A DNA stretch of 64,000 nt, taken from assembly GCA_030685235.1 (NCBI GenBank), contig MU839082.1, forward strand, positions 620,001-684,000. The letters run 5' to 3'. This document shows positions 1-11,700 of this stretch, piece by piece; positions within the stretch are counted from its first letter, which is position 1; each line of letters opens with the position of its first letter. The notes beneath the pieces are model-generated. The model saw only the letters and a list, made by a program, of their open reading frames with translations. It did not search any database and had not been told where the DNA came from. The DNA is from Copromyces sp. CBS 386.78 (lineage: Eukaryota; Ascomycota; Sordariomycetes; Sordariales; Sordariaceae). Both the position numbers and the translations under genes were made by a program.

Positions 1-1034
1 AGCGAGGCTTCAACTCGGGGAGAAGCTCTGTGCATGTGGCCACGACCTTGCAGAAGTCATCCTTGGCCTCACCACCACTAAGACCTCCGATGGCAATGCC
101 TGGGGTGTCGCGGGCCACCATTTCGCGGCAGCACTCCCTGCGCATCTCCAAGTCCAAACCACCCTGAATGATGCAAAACAGATTTTGGCGGTCGGGATGC
201 TTGTGAGCCTTGATGCAGCGATCCAGCCAGCGTACACTGCGCTCCATGGCCTCGCGCATACGGGCCTTGTCCGGGTGGGTGGTCACCAAGACGTCGTCAA
301 GCTGCATCATGATGTCGGATCCGATCGAGTTCTGAAGGCTCATCGAGTGTTCGGGGGTGAGGAGCATGGGCGACCCATCGTGGGGGGAGAGGAAACGAAC
401 TCCTTCTTCGGTAACCTTGGCGAGCTTGAGGAGAGAGACCATTTGGAAACTGGAGAAAAAGGCCAGGTTAGCAAGGCGCCGGCACTCGGGCATTGATTAC
501 AACGAGGCGCATACCCTCCACTGTCAGTTAATAGGTTGTACTTCCAGCCCTGGAGTTTGTGAGCGCCGCCAACAGCATCGAGAACCTCCTGACCAGGCTT
601 CAACCCTAGATGGTAGGTATTATTGAGGCAAAGGCGACATCCTGTGCTCTCGAGCTGCTCGGGGGTGATGCCCTTCAGGGAGGCCTGCGTAGCCACGGGC
701 ATGAAGATGGGGAGGTTGACGGGTCCATGGGGAAGAGTCAGGATGGAAGCGCGAGCCCTTGTTGTCTAGGTCCAAATGTATGTGTTAACGTTAGTCACAG
801 GCATCCTTTGGGGTTTGTGATGGCAACAGCTTTGCGACGGGTGCGGAACCGGATCCAGATCCCACTTATACCAACGGGACTTGATATCCAGCCGTATGGA
901 GACTTTGATTCCCAGGCTTCGGGGTCCAGAAAAGAAACAGACGGACTTCCACTTACGGAGCATTTGGCGACCAGCTCAAAGGTGAGCGCAGCCGAGGAAG
1001 CCTTGTTTGAAGCCATCCTTTGGACAATCGACAT
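1..1034 (-). CDS. tgt: Queuine tRNA-ribosyltransferase, catalytic subunit (partial, C-terminus outside window)
   Basis: Exchanges guanine for queuine at the wobble position of GUN-anticodon tRNAs. Three exons on the minus strand: 1034-957, 765-515 and 449 to the window edge; introns are 956-766 and 514-450. The first join gives KCS/TTRARAS and the second restores the active-site motif LTDSGGFQMVSL, whose Asp is a catalytic residue of the family. Downstream the frame reads [13 protein letters not shown] and [16 protein letters not shown], all hallmark TGT blocks lining the base-binding pocket. The nucleophilic Asp and the Cys3-His zinc site lie beyond position 1 and cannot be checked. The start at 1034 is the first in-frame ATG; another ATG six codons later is equally possible. 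The first intron is long (191 bp) for this window. Family assignment is very secure; which TGT subunit is inferred from the intact active-site residues. Confidence 0.93.
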
Positions 1035-2368
1035 TCTTGGCAGCGAGGAGGAGGACTAAAAGCCACAGGCAGCTCAGGTCCCTCACGATGCAGAGCGCTG
1101 TTGGAGCCTTGCATTGCACATCAAATTGGAGAAAAAACATGGGACCAATGGCCCAACCCCACCCTACCCACCCACCCTTGACAAGTCGAATTTGGTCGGA
1201 CATGGATCGACGTTCCCCGCCAACCCGCCTTGTCTTCAGGGTCCAGGCATCGTTCCGCGCGCGGTGCAGAAGGGTGCCCCACTTTGCGATTTTGCGATGT
1301 CAAGGTGGGAACTTGGAAGCGCCTGGACTTTTTGTTTACGACATCAGACAACGGCCGTTTCTTGGCATTCTCAACTGTCATACGACTTTGGACCACATGC
1401 GGCCTTTTGCTGAATTTTCCCCCCCCAACCCACAAAGCGCTTCTTCCCTTCACATCTCGCATTCCCGTGTGTGCACTAGACTCGACGCATGGAAAGATGC
1501 AATTCCGATGCACGGCCGGGCTTGTCTGTTCCTCTGTCGCGGTTGGATTGGAGGGACGGGCGCACAGCAGGATGCTATCTTCATCCCGAATGACCGAGAT
1601 AAGTGAGAAGAGTACTGTGTTCGATACTGTCATCTCATACACGCCAACAGTTTGGACAAAGATTAAGATCGTGATGACCAAACCCAAGCACCGCCCCTGA
1701 CAAGTCAAGGTTGGCCAACTGGCTAGCAATGGGCGGCGATGATGTGTTTCAACGCTGGTCAGTGCGGCGGTTTCTGTTGGTTTACACATGGACCTGAGGT
1801 CATCGAGGGAACAAAGTCCCAGTCAGTGGCCATCCCTTGTTGTTGGGCCGTCCTCACCGTCACAGCGCAGGGCCTCAAGCGAATTGGCCGTAACATAGCC
1901 AAACAATGGAAGATTGTCTATAATACCCAAACGCCCATTGTTGTCTAGAATAGGCCCGGACTGCCCGTCTCATTGCTCACCTCTTCATCACTCCGGCCTC
2001 GGCTAGGTCCATGACCAACCCTGGCGATATCCATTGACTCAAGCACTAAACAGTATAGACGAGAATACTCCGGATACAATCCCCACAAAACCTTATTCTA
2101 GAACGAAAAGGTTTTGTTTTGATAGTGTGTTGTCAGTTTTAGCCTTCGAGTCCCGTGCTGGCCACATCTTCCATGGGTTGACGCTGCTCTATTTTCTACT
2201 ACATAACCTCCCATCTCCCTCTTCCACTTCTCTTGTTCAGAAATTTGTCTCTCTACCACCTGTTTGTTCCACATCATCACCACAAGCCTTACCATACCAC
2301 ACTACTCAGTGATGCAATAAGACTCGAAACAGCCGGACAACCACACCTCATATCCGACCTGAGTCACA
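1035..2368. other. Intergenic, divergent promoter region
   Basis: Separates the minus-strand TGT gene from the plus-strand 2EXR gene. Open frames on both strands (for example 1121-1789 minus) show no recognisable domain. The CT-rich stretch at 2200-2340 looks like the 5' leader of the 2EXR gene. Confidence 0.5.
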
Positions 2369-3358
2369 ATGCTTACCATGGACGAACTCACTCCCAGTGC
2401 TCCCACCTCCACCCCAAGGACCTTCACCCTCTTCCCCCTTCTCCCCACGGAACTCCGCCTCGCCATCTGGCAAGCCTCCTGTCACCCTCGCATCCTCGAG
2501 ATCCACTACTGCCCCTCCCAAGACCGATGCTTCACCCCCTCCAAGCCGCCCGTCATCCTCTCCGTCTGCCGAGAATCCCGCCATGAAGCGCTCTCGCGCA
2601 TTTACGCCAAAGCTTTCGGGACGCGCACCCACCCTTCTGGGTCCATCTACTTTGCTCCCGAACTAGACATCCTCTACATACCGCGATATTACGAAGAGGA
2701 AGAGGATTTTCATCATCATGCCCAAAAAGGAGGACGTAGACTCGAACAAGAACAGAAGGACAGGCAGCGGAGGATTATGTCCATGGGCTACAGCGAGACG
2801 GCGCGGGATTTCGGCCAGTACGTCCTCAACACTACGGAGCTGGTGAAGAATCTGGCGATCGATCATGTCAGACCGGAGATCAGGAGGCCGTGGGAGACGT
2901 ATAGCAAGTTTTGTTTGATCAGGAGCTTTCCCAAGTTGGAGAGGGCGTTTTTGATTTTGGATAATACCACGACTACCACAACGACAATACTGGGCGACAC
3001 AGCAATGGAAGAACTGGAGGAAGAGGAAGAAGGTGATCAAATCGAATTCATCGACCCCACCGAAAGCAAAGAAGAAATCATGCGACTAATGGAGAACGTA
3101 AGCGCTTCGTTCACTCATGAGGTCGGGGTGGGAGTTACTACACGGTTTGAGGAGGAGAGTGGTGGAAACAGAAACGATCAAAGGGCTCACCAACAACAGC
3201 ATTTTGACTGCTTTCTGGATCATGCACCGGCGGGGCGAAACGGCGGGGATGAGCTGGCGCTGATACCGAAGACCAAGGTTCATCATCATCATCACAGTCC
3301 TCATCAGCATCAGGCCCCATGGCAGAGTCATACTTCATCGTTTGTGGCTTGTGTATGA
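2369..3358 (+). CDS. 2EXR-domain protein (fungal lineage-expanded family)
   Basis: Single-exon 329-residue protein. Residues about 19-45 read FTLFPLLPTELRLAIWQASC and onward, the start of the fungal 2EXR domain, followed by the usual PVILSVCRESRHEAL segment around residues 60-75 and a SIYFAPELDILYIPRY strand. This family is large in filamentous ascomycetes and its biochemical role is not established, so I assign no function. The second half is acidic (a run with EELEEEEEGD) and the C-terminus is His-rich (five consecutive His near residue 310). ATG at 2369 is preceded by CACA, a reasonable fungal start context; a second ATG follows three codons on. Its product is probably intracellular: there is no signal peptide or membrane segment. 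Confidence 0.82.
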   Translation: MLTMDELTPSAPTSTPRTFTLFPLLPTELRLAIWQASCHPRILEIHYCPSQDRCFTPSKPPVILSVCRESRHEALSRIYAKAFGTRTHPSGSIYFAPELDILYIPRYYEEEEDFHHHAQKGGRRLEQEQKDRQRRIMSMGYSETARDFGQYVLNTTELVKNLAIDHVRPEIRRPWETYSKFCLIRSFPKLERAFLILDNTTTTTTTILGDTAMEELEEEEEGDQIEFIDPTESKEEIMRLMENVSASFTHEVGVGVTTRFEEESGGNRNDQRAHQQQHFDCFLDHAPAGRNGGDELALIPKTKVHHHHHSPHQHQAPWQSHTSSFVACV

Positions 3359-4519
3359 GTGCGGGAGTTGGGGGTTGAAAACCGCGTGGGTGATTGGCTA
3401 TGGATGTTGTGGGATTATGGGTTTGCGATCAAAAGCGGTGATTTAGCGGTGTTTTTAGAGCTTATGGAGGTTAATATTAGCTGGCGTACGGGACATATCG
3501 TCTTGATGATTCAATTTTCGAGTTTCTCGATGATCGATTCGAACTTTCCAAGTATTCATGAGTGAAAGGGGCACGCCTAGAAACGACAGACATTTTCGGA
3601 CTGCATACCAAGTCTCGAGCGAAGTCACTGGCATTGATCGTGGTTTTATTCCTTGTCTCATGGAGCCGCACAACCATGGGATATACAATGTGCACGGAGA
3701 AAAGGTGTGTTGCTGCTTAGTCGCAATCGCCTCGTCACTTGCGAACAGAACCAGGACCTTTTTGGTCAACAAACAATCAAGACATTTGAAAGTCTCGCTC
3801 GAAAATAAGTGCAAACGGAAAAGAAAAATGAAAAGAACACATCCACACCATTTTCGACCCCAACCAAAGGTATTATTACAAAGGGCAAAAAGCTTAGTTC
3901 GCCCAGTGAGACTTGGGGGACCGAACCACCATGCTCCAGCTGCGAAACCTACGAAAACTGTCCCACGGGATACCGCGCACCCGGCAATGTTTTCATAAAC
4001 GGAACCGCTCGGCCATTTGGCCAATTGGACCGCTCTGGAATTAGGAGCTTGGTGCGGACCTTACATGGTGCGGGTGGGTTGGCGAGGTGAAGGGGCAGAG
4101 ACGGGAGACGGGATGGAATGGATGGGAGGAAAGGCGGGCTTGTAGGTACCGCACCGTACGGTACGTAATCCCAAAAGCAGAGCCTCAATGTGGCCGACAT
4201 TCGCTTCCTGATACTGCAAGAATTGAATCTCAGATCAGAAGATATATGAAGGTCCCCTTGCGAAAGTGAGTGGTATCGCATATTTCCCTTTTCCGTGTAT
4301 TATGTCGACGTAGTTGGGTCAATATCACATTGAATTGTATTCATCTTTGGTATCCAAGCAGACTCTAACGCCAAACTCTTTTGACACAGAAGTCCACCAC
4401 GAAGATAACCCTCCCAACCACCTTGTGGCAGCAAAACTCTCAAACCTCATTATCATTATTCACATATCCCATTCGGCCGGATCTTAGCCCCCTCGACCAC
4501 CCACCCAACGTCCTTCCCC
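3359..4519. other. Intergenic
   Basis: Between the convergent 2EXR gene and the Cys-rich protein gene. Short open frames only, none with recognisable features. An imperfect repeat of GTACC/GGTACG motifs occurs at 4144-4165. Confidence 0.4.
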
Positions 4520-5587
4520 TTAAACGACCAAATACCCAGCAACAGCAACCAACCCATTAACAACCCACGCCGCCACTCCTCCCAACGGCTGCTGAACCAA
4601 ACCACCCGCCGCGCTCGACCTGCTCGACGAAACAGACGAAACAGCCGGCGCCTCCGTCTCCACAATTCTCGTCTGAGTGGCGGCAGTCGTCACATCATCA
4701 TCACGGCTGCTCGCAGTAGCGGTAGGCAAACCGAAGGCAGGGCGGTGGGTAACACTTGATTCGTCGCTGGAGCTCTCGGTGGCTTTGGCGGAGAGAGAAC
4801 TGGCGCCGGCGCCGGCGGCGCAGATGGTTTCGAGGGCTTCGACCACTACATAACGAAAAAGTGTTAGTAACTAGTTCTGGATGGAGGTTTGAACGGTTAG
4901 GTAACGTACCAGTAACGTCCTCAGGAGAGTTCGACTTTGCCCAAGGAAGACAGCTGCTAGCCCAGTTCTGAACTTGAGTGTTGGTCTTGCCCGAGGTGTC
5001 ATGGCACAGGCATGAGAGGACCTTATCCTCGGCGCCGGCAGCGCAGCGGCTGGCGATGGAAACGACAGAAGAGCAGGCCGCGGGAACCACAGGGGCAGAG
5101 GTGATAGTGGCGCGGCTGGTGGTGGCCACGGTGGTTGGCGGCTCTGTTGTTGTGGGCGCGGCCGCGGCTCCGCACCTATAGCTGGCGCAGACGGTGTAGA
5201 CGGCGCCATATACTTAGAAAGGTGTTAGGATACGGGGACTTCGCGTAGCTATGAGGAAGATGGATTCATACCTGCAGCCAAGGATGGGTCTTGAAGCGCG
5301 GTATTGACATAAGCGGCGCAGCTCGAGTACACTGGGTCCAGCTCATTGTTGCCCTGGCAGCAGACACAGGCCGCCTGGGATGCCTCGGGGACGTTCTCGG
5401 CGATGGATCCGGCCGCGGAACAGGACATCACCACGGAGCTGACGGCGGCACACGCCTTGAATCCGGCATCTGTTGTCGCAACCGCGTTGACCGCGTTGTT
5501 CGCCGCGAGGCGGTTGAGATTGCCGTGGAACTGGAAGGCCGCGGCACTACCGGCCAGGAGGAGAGGCGAGAGGTACTTGGAAACCAT
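4520..5587 (-). CDS. Secreted Cys-rich protein, probably GPI-anchored cell-surface protein
   Basis: 314 residues from three exons: 5587-5272, 5212-4910 and 4845-4520, with introns of 59 and 64 bp. The N-terminus MVSKYLSPLLLAGSAAAFQ is a signal peptide. Two Cys-containing modules follow: residues about 45-95 (with an ACVCCQGNN motif) and residues about 110-200 (ACSSVVSIASRCAAG...CLCHD...SSCLPW). The tail is Ser/Thr-rich and ends in the hydrophobic segment GGVAAWVVNGLVAVAGYLVV, typical of a GPI-attachment signal. The CxC patterns resemble fungal CFEM-like surface proteins, but the spacing does not match a canonical eight-Cys CFEM, so I leave it as an uncharacterised Cys-rich wall or membrane protein. 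The start at 5587 was chosen because it begins directly at the signal peptide; an in-frame upstream ATG at 5677 would bury it. Confidence 0.75.
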
Positions 5588-6915
5588 TGTTTGGAATCGT
5601 TTCTTTTGGCTCTGGGATAGTGTCACCGTGGGCAGATGATCCTGGGATAGGTATGTACACGAATCCAGAAGACACAACAGCGAAGAAAGACGAAGGGGGC
5701 CATGGCGGTGATATAACTTTCGATATCTTTCCTCTAGCGCTTATACTGAATGTAACGACAGGGCTGGACCACTTCCGGGCATGATCAGACATTGAAGACC
5801 AACATGCCAGCTGAGCCATGCTGACACCGGGACCAGACCTGATCGGGCCAGGACCCTGGGACCGGCCAGAGATGGCAAGACTATTTGACGTGGCGCTAAG
5901 TCTAATGCGGGAGAGTGTGCCGTTGAGCAGGGATCGAGAACAGATATAAGACCTGGGGCTGAGTGGATGGATTGAGAGTTTTGGGGTCTTTGGAGAGATC
6001 CAGATTCACTGAAGAGAAAAGCTCATCCATGCTCCCACGGGGGAAAAAAGAATACAGCGAAGAGCTCAATTCTGTAAGAGAGCTGTGACTGAGCACAGAA
6101 TGAGAGTAACTTTTACCATCACTCAAACACCACACATAAACCGTATCTCATCTGTGGCTTCAATCGTGGAAGTGTGATGAGATATTTGTAAGCTCGCGAA
6201 GGTCGCTCAAAAGGGGGAAAACGCCTTGGCTGTCATGCAATGTTGCCCAAGTACTGTAGCATCTCGTATACACCGCACCGGAACTGGGGCTGAATCAGAC
6301 CGTCACACTCGTGTTGAGGAACGTTCAATGTTCGGAGAACCGGCCGACTTGGCCTAAAAAGGCCCCAATTGGACAACAAAGAAAACCCAGTGAGTGGTAT
6401 CTAGCTGGTACCATAGAATGTTCACTTCGAGTTGTCTGAGTGAACCTGAAGGCATTCCCGCTGTCGTTTGCAAGTGTCAGTCAGCTTCTGCAGGCTAAAT
6501 GAATGACAGCTCTGATGTGTGTAAGGCAAACAGGATTTAGAAAATGCTGCACGCTGCCGTGGCTCCATTGTCTTCTTGATTGCTCAAGCTCCCGGAACGG
6601 TAGAGGGTTCTTTGTTGAACGTCCCGTCCCGTTTCGGAATGGATTGCGAAGAGACAGAACTTGAGCGATTTAGGAAAATAGGGAAGAAAACTGCTGAGAG
6701 TTGAACCATGGAACAGATAGACGATGTTGGTGGAGCGAAAAGAAAACGGGCATCAATTGCCGTAGACAAGGGTCTGACGGAAGGAGGTTTGGTGTTAGGT
6801 TCAAAAGCATGAGGGCATCTCCACGCTTGTACAACAAGCGCGCGGCAAGCGACATATGAAAATGTTCAGAAAAAGCAAAGGCGCCAAGCAGGGGCACGAA
6901 TTGAATATGTCCACT
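5588..6915. other. Intergenic
   Basis: Upstream of the Cys-rich protein gene. No coding segment with recognisable features on either strand; ends at the inverted-repeat island. Confidence 0.4.
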
Positions 6916-7563
6916 CGCTAGCTGGGTAGACTCAAATCCCTCCCTGGGTAGACTAGACCCACTTTTATCGCTGAGTAAGCTGCGCACCCCCCATAACGCG
7001 ATTTGCAGGCGGGTATGGCGACACGGCACAACACAGCGAGTTCGATAACACTCCACGAAAAAACAACAAAGACAACGAAATAATCGCTCAAAAATATTGC
7101 GCAACGGTAGATAAGGTCTCGCGATAGCTTCATTCAATTGCTCAGCATAGCTAACGATTGCTAACAGAACGCGCGACGACGACGAGGTTGGGCAGCGATA
7201 GCACACGGTGTACTGGCGCGGCTGGGCGGGGGCTCTCCAGCACTCTGGCCAGCACTTACATAGCGGGCATCAGAATCAGGGTGGGCACGTACACTCTGGG
7301 CACTTACACGGCGGGCAGCACCAGCACATACAGCAAGTGCAGCCTCAACAGGGACAGCAGTTGCAGTGGCAGGAACCGTATCAACCCTCTCAGCAGTAGA
7401 TAATTGACTGGATTGATGACTCTGAATAGCTTCACGTGAAAGAGCGACGTAAATTTAGTAATGCACACGGTGTGCTGGCGCGGCTGGGCGGGTGCGCAGC
7501 TTACTCAGCGATAAAAGTTGGTTTAGTCTACCCAGGGAGGGATTTGAGTCTACCCAGCTAGCG
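6916..7563. repeat. Imperfect long inverted repeat flanking a degenerate insert
   Basis: The left arm 6916-6988 and right arm 7491-7563 are reverse complements over about 73 bp with a few differences. The outer ends read CGCTAGCTGGGTAGACTCAA (left) and its complement (right). Each arm holds two copies of CTGGGTAGACT. A direct repeat of about 29 bp, GCACACGGTGT[A/G]CTGGCGCGG and onward, occurs at 7201-7230 and again at 7463-7491 next to the right arm. Between them 7270-7400 reads as a Gln/His-rich coding-like fragment ending in a stop. No convincing target duplication is visible at the ends, so it may be a degraded DNA transposon or a rearranged repeat. Confidence 0.6.
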
Positions 7564-7730
7564 TTTCCGCTCGTTCGCAGTTTCGGTCCACTCCTCACTG
7601 GGCGCGGCAGCGGCACGTGCACGGACGGTCCACCGGGCAGGCATGGTCACAGGTCAACTGCTCTTTTGAAGTCACGTGCAGCTACAGCAAGGAACAAGCT
7701 TTAGCTCAGGAGCTGAGCTGCAAGCACTTA

Positions 7731-8130
7731 GGGCGTGTTTGGCAACCTGGAAATGGACCTGGAAATGGACCTGGAAATGGATTTGGGGGATATGGTCCGT
7801 GTGCGGTACTTCGAAGAATTCGGGTTAATTTTTTACTAAAGTCACTTTTCAATTGTACCTCCTAACAATTTCTGGGGATTTCCAAGCTGATTTTTCACTC
7901 GGAAATTGCTTGGCAGTTGATTTACTCCACTTCCTTCGATGCGAGCTTTATAATTGGTCTAAAAAAGTCTTGGCGGGCCAAATTTCCGAAAGTCGATTTC
8001 CGCACCTTCGAGGTGATGGAAATGCTTTCGGAACTGCGCCCGGACCACTTTGGCAACCTTTTTGAGCTTTTGTACTTCCCAACTGCCAAGAAATTTCCGA
8101 AAGCCCATTTCCAGGTTGCCAAACACGCCC
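7731..8130. mobile_element. MITE-like element, 26-bp TIRs, TTA target duplication
   Basis: A 400-bp element with perfect 26-bp terminal inverted repeats at 7731-7756 and 8105-8130, starting GGGCGTGTTTGGCAACCTGG. It is flanked on both sides by TTA (7728-7730 and 8131-8133), the 3-bp duplication expected of PIF/Harbinger-type transposition. Just inside the left end lies a threefold tandem TGGAAATGGACC. A further internal inverted pair (about 7902-7919 against 8079-8098, both containing CTTGGCAGTTG) extends the symmetry. No transposase frame fits in 400 bp, so it is non-autonomous. It shows no RIP signature. Confidence 0.85.
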
Positions 8131-8133
8131 TTA

Positions 8134-8796
8134 ATCATCTTAAACTGACCCCCTTCTCAGCTATGACGTCCGACGCGTGACGCGCCACTTACACCCACAC
8201 CCAGTGACCCAACTCAACGCCCAGACCAACAAGGAGAAGCGAGGCACATCAAGGAACCAGGACCCCAAAGGCCGAGATGAGATGGGAGATTACGCTCGCT
8301 CCAGTTCATCAAAGTTGCTCTAGAGAACCCGAAGCTCTGGACTACGACAGGTCCCCGTCGTCCCGATGTCTCCATGTCTTCTGGGATGAGTGATTTGATA
8401 TCATTGTTCTGTCTCTGAGTCTTCCTTTACCGCGGATTGTCATCGAATTACTGTCTTGTACCTTTGTCTCCTTTTTCTTCTCCTACCATCTTCCATATCT
8501 CACTCTGCGATAGCAACAAGTCGGTATACCCTATACCTCCCTACTGAGTTCTCCCTTGACGTTCCGTCACTGTGGCCACCAGTTCATAATTCTTTAATTT
8601 TGTTTACCCCTCCAAAGAGCATTCGATACATTGTGCCAGTTGTTGATTGTTCCCATTATCACGACTGAATCACAGTATCTGCACCTTCCTTTGGCAGGTG
8701 CTTGTGCAGTGCAGGAAGCAGCTTTCATCCTAACTTGGAACTCTAGGCATCAACCCCTCCCGATAACGCCGCCGGTACCGTGAGACCACACTGACA
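8134..8796. promoter_or_regulatory. Upstream region and probable 5' leader of the HOS3-type gene
   Basis: About 660 bp between the MITE duplication and the deacetylase start. The pyrimidine-rich part 8400-8700 looks like a transcribed leader. No defined binding site could be assigned. Confidence 0.35.
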
Positions 8797-11700
8797 ATGG
8801 CTTCGTCCTCCTCTGCCACGTTCCACAACAGGCCATCGTCTTCTGCGTCCGTGGCATCCTCCCGGTCTTCCACCACTAATCCCAGGAGAGCTTCCGGTGT
8901 GCCAGCAGGTGCTGGATCAGATGCACATACAACTCCGACCTCAGCGTCGACCCTGCAACAAAGACGGTTATCACGAACGGCAAGCAAAGGGCAGCTTAAT
9001 AAGAATAATGCAGAGGGCGATTTAACACAGTCCTTGAATCACCTGTCCATTTCTCTGGCATCCCCGTCCTCCGCGACTTCACAATCTCCTTCACCCAGAA
9101 AGAGTCCCCGTACTGCCAACCTCCCGCCACCTGCCATCAGTCCCCTCCGTCCCCAGTTTTCGTCTCCGACTGCTGTATCGCCAAACGGAACGACATCCCG
9201 CCCCGGTAGCGCTATGCGGAACGTATCCTACGGCGGGGCTCCGTCTCGCTCACAAACTCCAGCACTCCGCCGAAAAGCCTCCATGAACTCGATCCAGGTC
9301 GCCCACAACAGCCATGGCCATACCCCATTGCTCCAACGTCGCTCCAGTTCAGTCACCCTCACCCCGTCCGCCGCAAAGAAGTCACCCCTAAACGACATTC
9401 CCCCCGAGACGTCCGAGTTCAAAATGCCCCCGACTGCGCAGTCTATCGCCAGTGACCACTTCAAGGCCGAACTCGAGATCCATCACGGAGACGAACCGAG
9501 GTTACCGGCTGAGACCGTCGTTATCTTGAACGACGCATGCTATGGACATCGCTACTCTCGTCCGCGGACATCCAAGGCGAACTTGAGCACCATCGTCGAA
9601 CGACCCGAGAGAATTAAGGCTAGCGTCTTGGGAGTGTCGGCGGCCTATGTTCGTCTGGGCGAGCGGCATCAAGACGGTTCTTTCCCAATCCATCCGGACC
9701 ATGATCCCAGAAAGCTCCCTTCGGTACCTTTTCTGATACAAAAGACGACTCGACGCCTGCCTATCACATCCCAGACGGTCACCAACGTACATGGTACGAA
9801 ATGGATGGAGGAGCTCAAAATCATGTGCGATACCGCGGAAGCGAAGCTGGCGACGAATGGAAAAGAACTCATACGCCCGGACATGGATCGTGGACCCAAT
9901 GCGGAAGAACCTGCAAAGCTCCATGAAGGCGACCTCTATCTTTGTGCCGAATCACTGGAGGCTATGGAGGGAGCAATGGGAGGCGTCTGTGAGGCAGTCG
10001 ATGCAGTCTTTAGGCCCGAGGGCCCGAAAAGGGCTTTTGTAGCCATTCGCCCGCCTGGCCATCACTGCTCTGCCTCATACCCCTCCGGGTTTTGTTGGGT
10101 TAACAACGTTCATGTTGGCATTATGCATGCAATTCTGAGCCATGGCTTGACCCACGCCGCCATTATCGACTTTGACCTCCACCACGGCGACGGCTCTCAG
10201 CAAATCGCTTGGCAGCACAACTCGAGGGGCGTAAAGGCTGCAAAGAACGCAGCGGCATGGAAGAAGACCTCGATCGGGTACTTCAGTATTCACGATATCA
10301 ACTCGTACCCTTGCGAGACCGGCGACGACGAAAAGGTTATGAACGCGAGCATTTGCATCGACGACGCGCATGGCCAGAACGTGTGGAATGTTCACCTACA
10401 GCCCTGGAAGACGGAAGACGAGTTCTGGGCGCTCTACGAGACCAAGTATACCAATTTGCTTGAAAAGGCGCGCAGCTATCTGGTCACACAGGCGGAGCGC
10501 TTGCGAGCAGCAGGCCAAAACGCAAAGGCAGCCATCTTCCTCTCTGCTGGTTTCGATGCCAGCGAATGGGAGGGTTCCGGAATGCAGCGACACGATGTTA
10601 ATGTTCCGACAGAGTTCTATGCTCGGTTGACCCGAGATGTAGTACGTATAGCAGCAGAGGTTGGCACGGCCGTAGAGGGCCGAATCATCAGCGTGCTGGA
10701 GGGAGGTTATAGTGATCGTGCACTTTGCTCTGGCATCATGAGCCACGTTTGCGGCCTTGCTGGAGCCAGTGCTACTGGAAATGGGCAGGCTCACGATCAG
10801 TACAACCCTTCATGGTGGTCTGCTGCCGAGCTTGAACGTCTGGAGACCACATCGATGACTCCTCCGCCCGAACCACCCAAGCCCCCTCGGAACGTTACAC
10901 CCCCTACCTACTGTTCACCTACACAAGCCTCTACAGCGCGTTCTGTAGCGCCACGGAGAAGTATGTCCGGACTTCATCAGCACGCACTCATGGCAGCCAA
11001 CAGGCCACTATCACCAATACCGTCGAGAATACCGACGATCCCTGCTCCAGAGATCTCATGGGCTGTTGCAGCCTGTGAATTGAGCAAGCTTCTTATTCCG
11101 AGCGACCGTCAGACGGATAGCTGTACTCACACAGATCTCAATGCCGAGGCCACCAAGGCTCGCCGCGAGCGTCAGTTAGCCCAAGCGAATACCTCGTCGT
11201 CCGATGTCGGTACTGCAAATGCTTCGGACCGGCCTTCTACTAGGATGGCCTTGAGGGAGCGTAAAGCCAAGCAAGCAATGCCTATCAAGGAGGAGGATAC
11301 CGACGACGATCGGGCAAATGCTGTGTCCGTAGGAGAGACCGGTATGCCTCGAGGAGGTGCTCGTGCTGCACGTAGTCGACGCCTTAGTGCTGCATCGACC
11401 ATCGTCCCAGACAGCGTTGACTCGTCTCCTCCGAGCCACAGATACTCAACCATGAATGCGGAAGACGATGGAAGACCGGAAACGTCCATGAGCATTAGGC
11501 CTGAGTCTTCAATGAGCGTTAGACCGCAAGGAAACGCTCTTGCGGTCAAGAAAACGCGGGGGCCAGCAAAGAACAAGTATGCTCTGCAGGCACCAAAGAC
11601 ACAGAGGAAGACTTCAACTTCGACCATCGAGTCAGCAAGGAGCTCCAACGCATCCTTAGTGTCACCAACTCCAGCCTCCCACTCGGGCGACGCTCAGCCA

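Noticed and set aside
1121..1789. 222-codon minus-strand frame with one hydrophobic stretch upstream of the TGT gene
   Set aside because: No domain, poor composition, and it lies where the TGT promoter should be.
3530..3550. GATTCGAAC-like sequence resembling a tRNA T-arm
   Set aside because: No acceptor, D or anticodon arms can be built around it.
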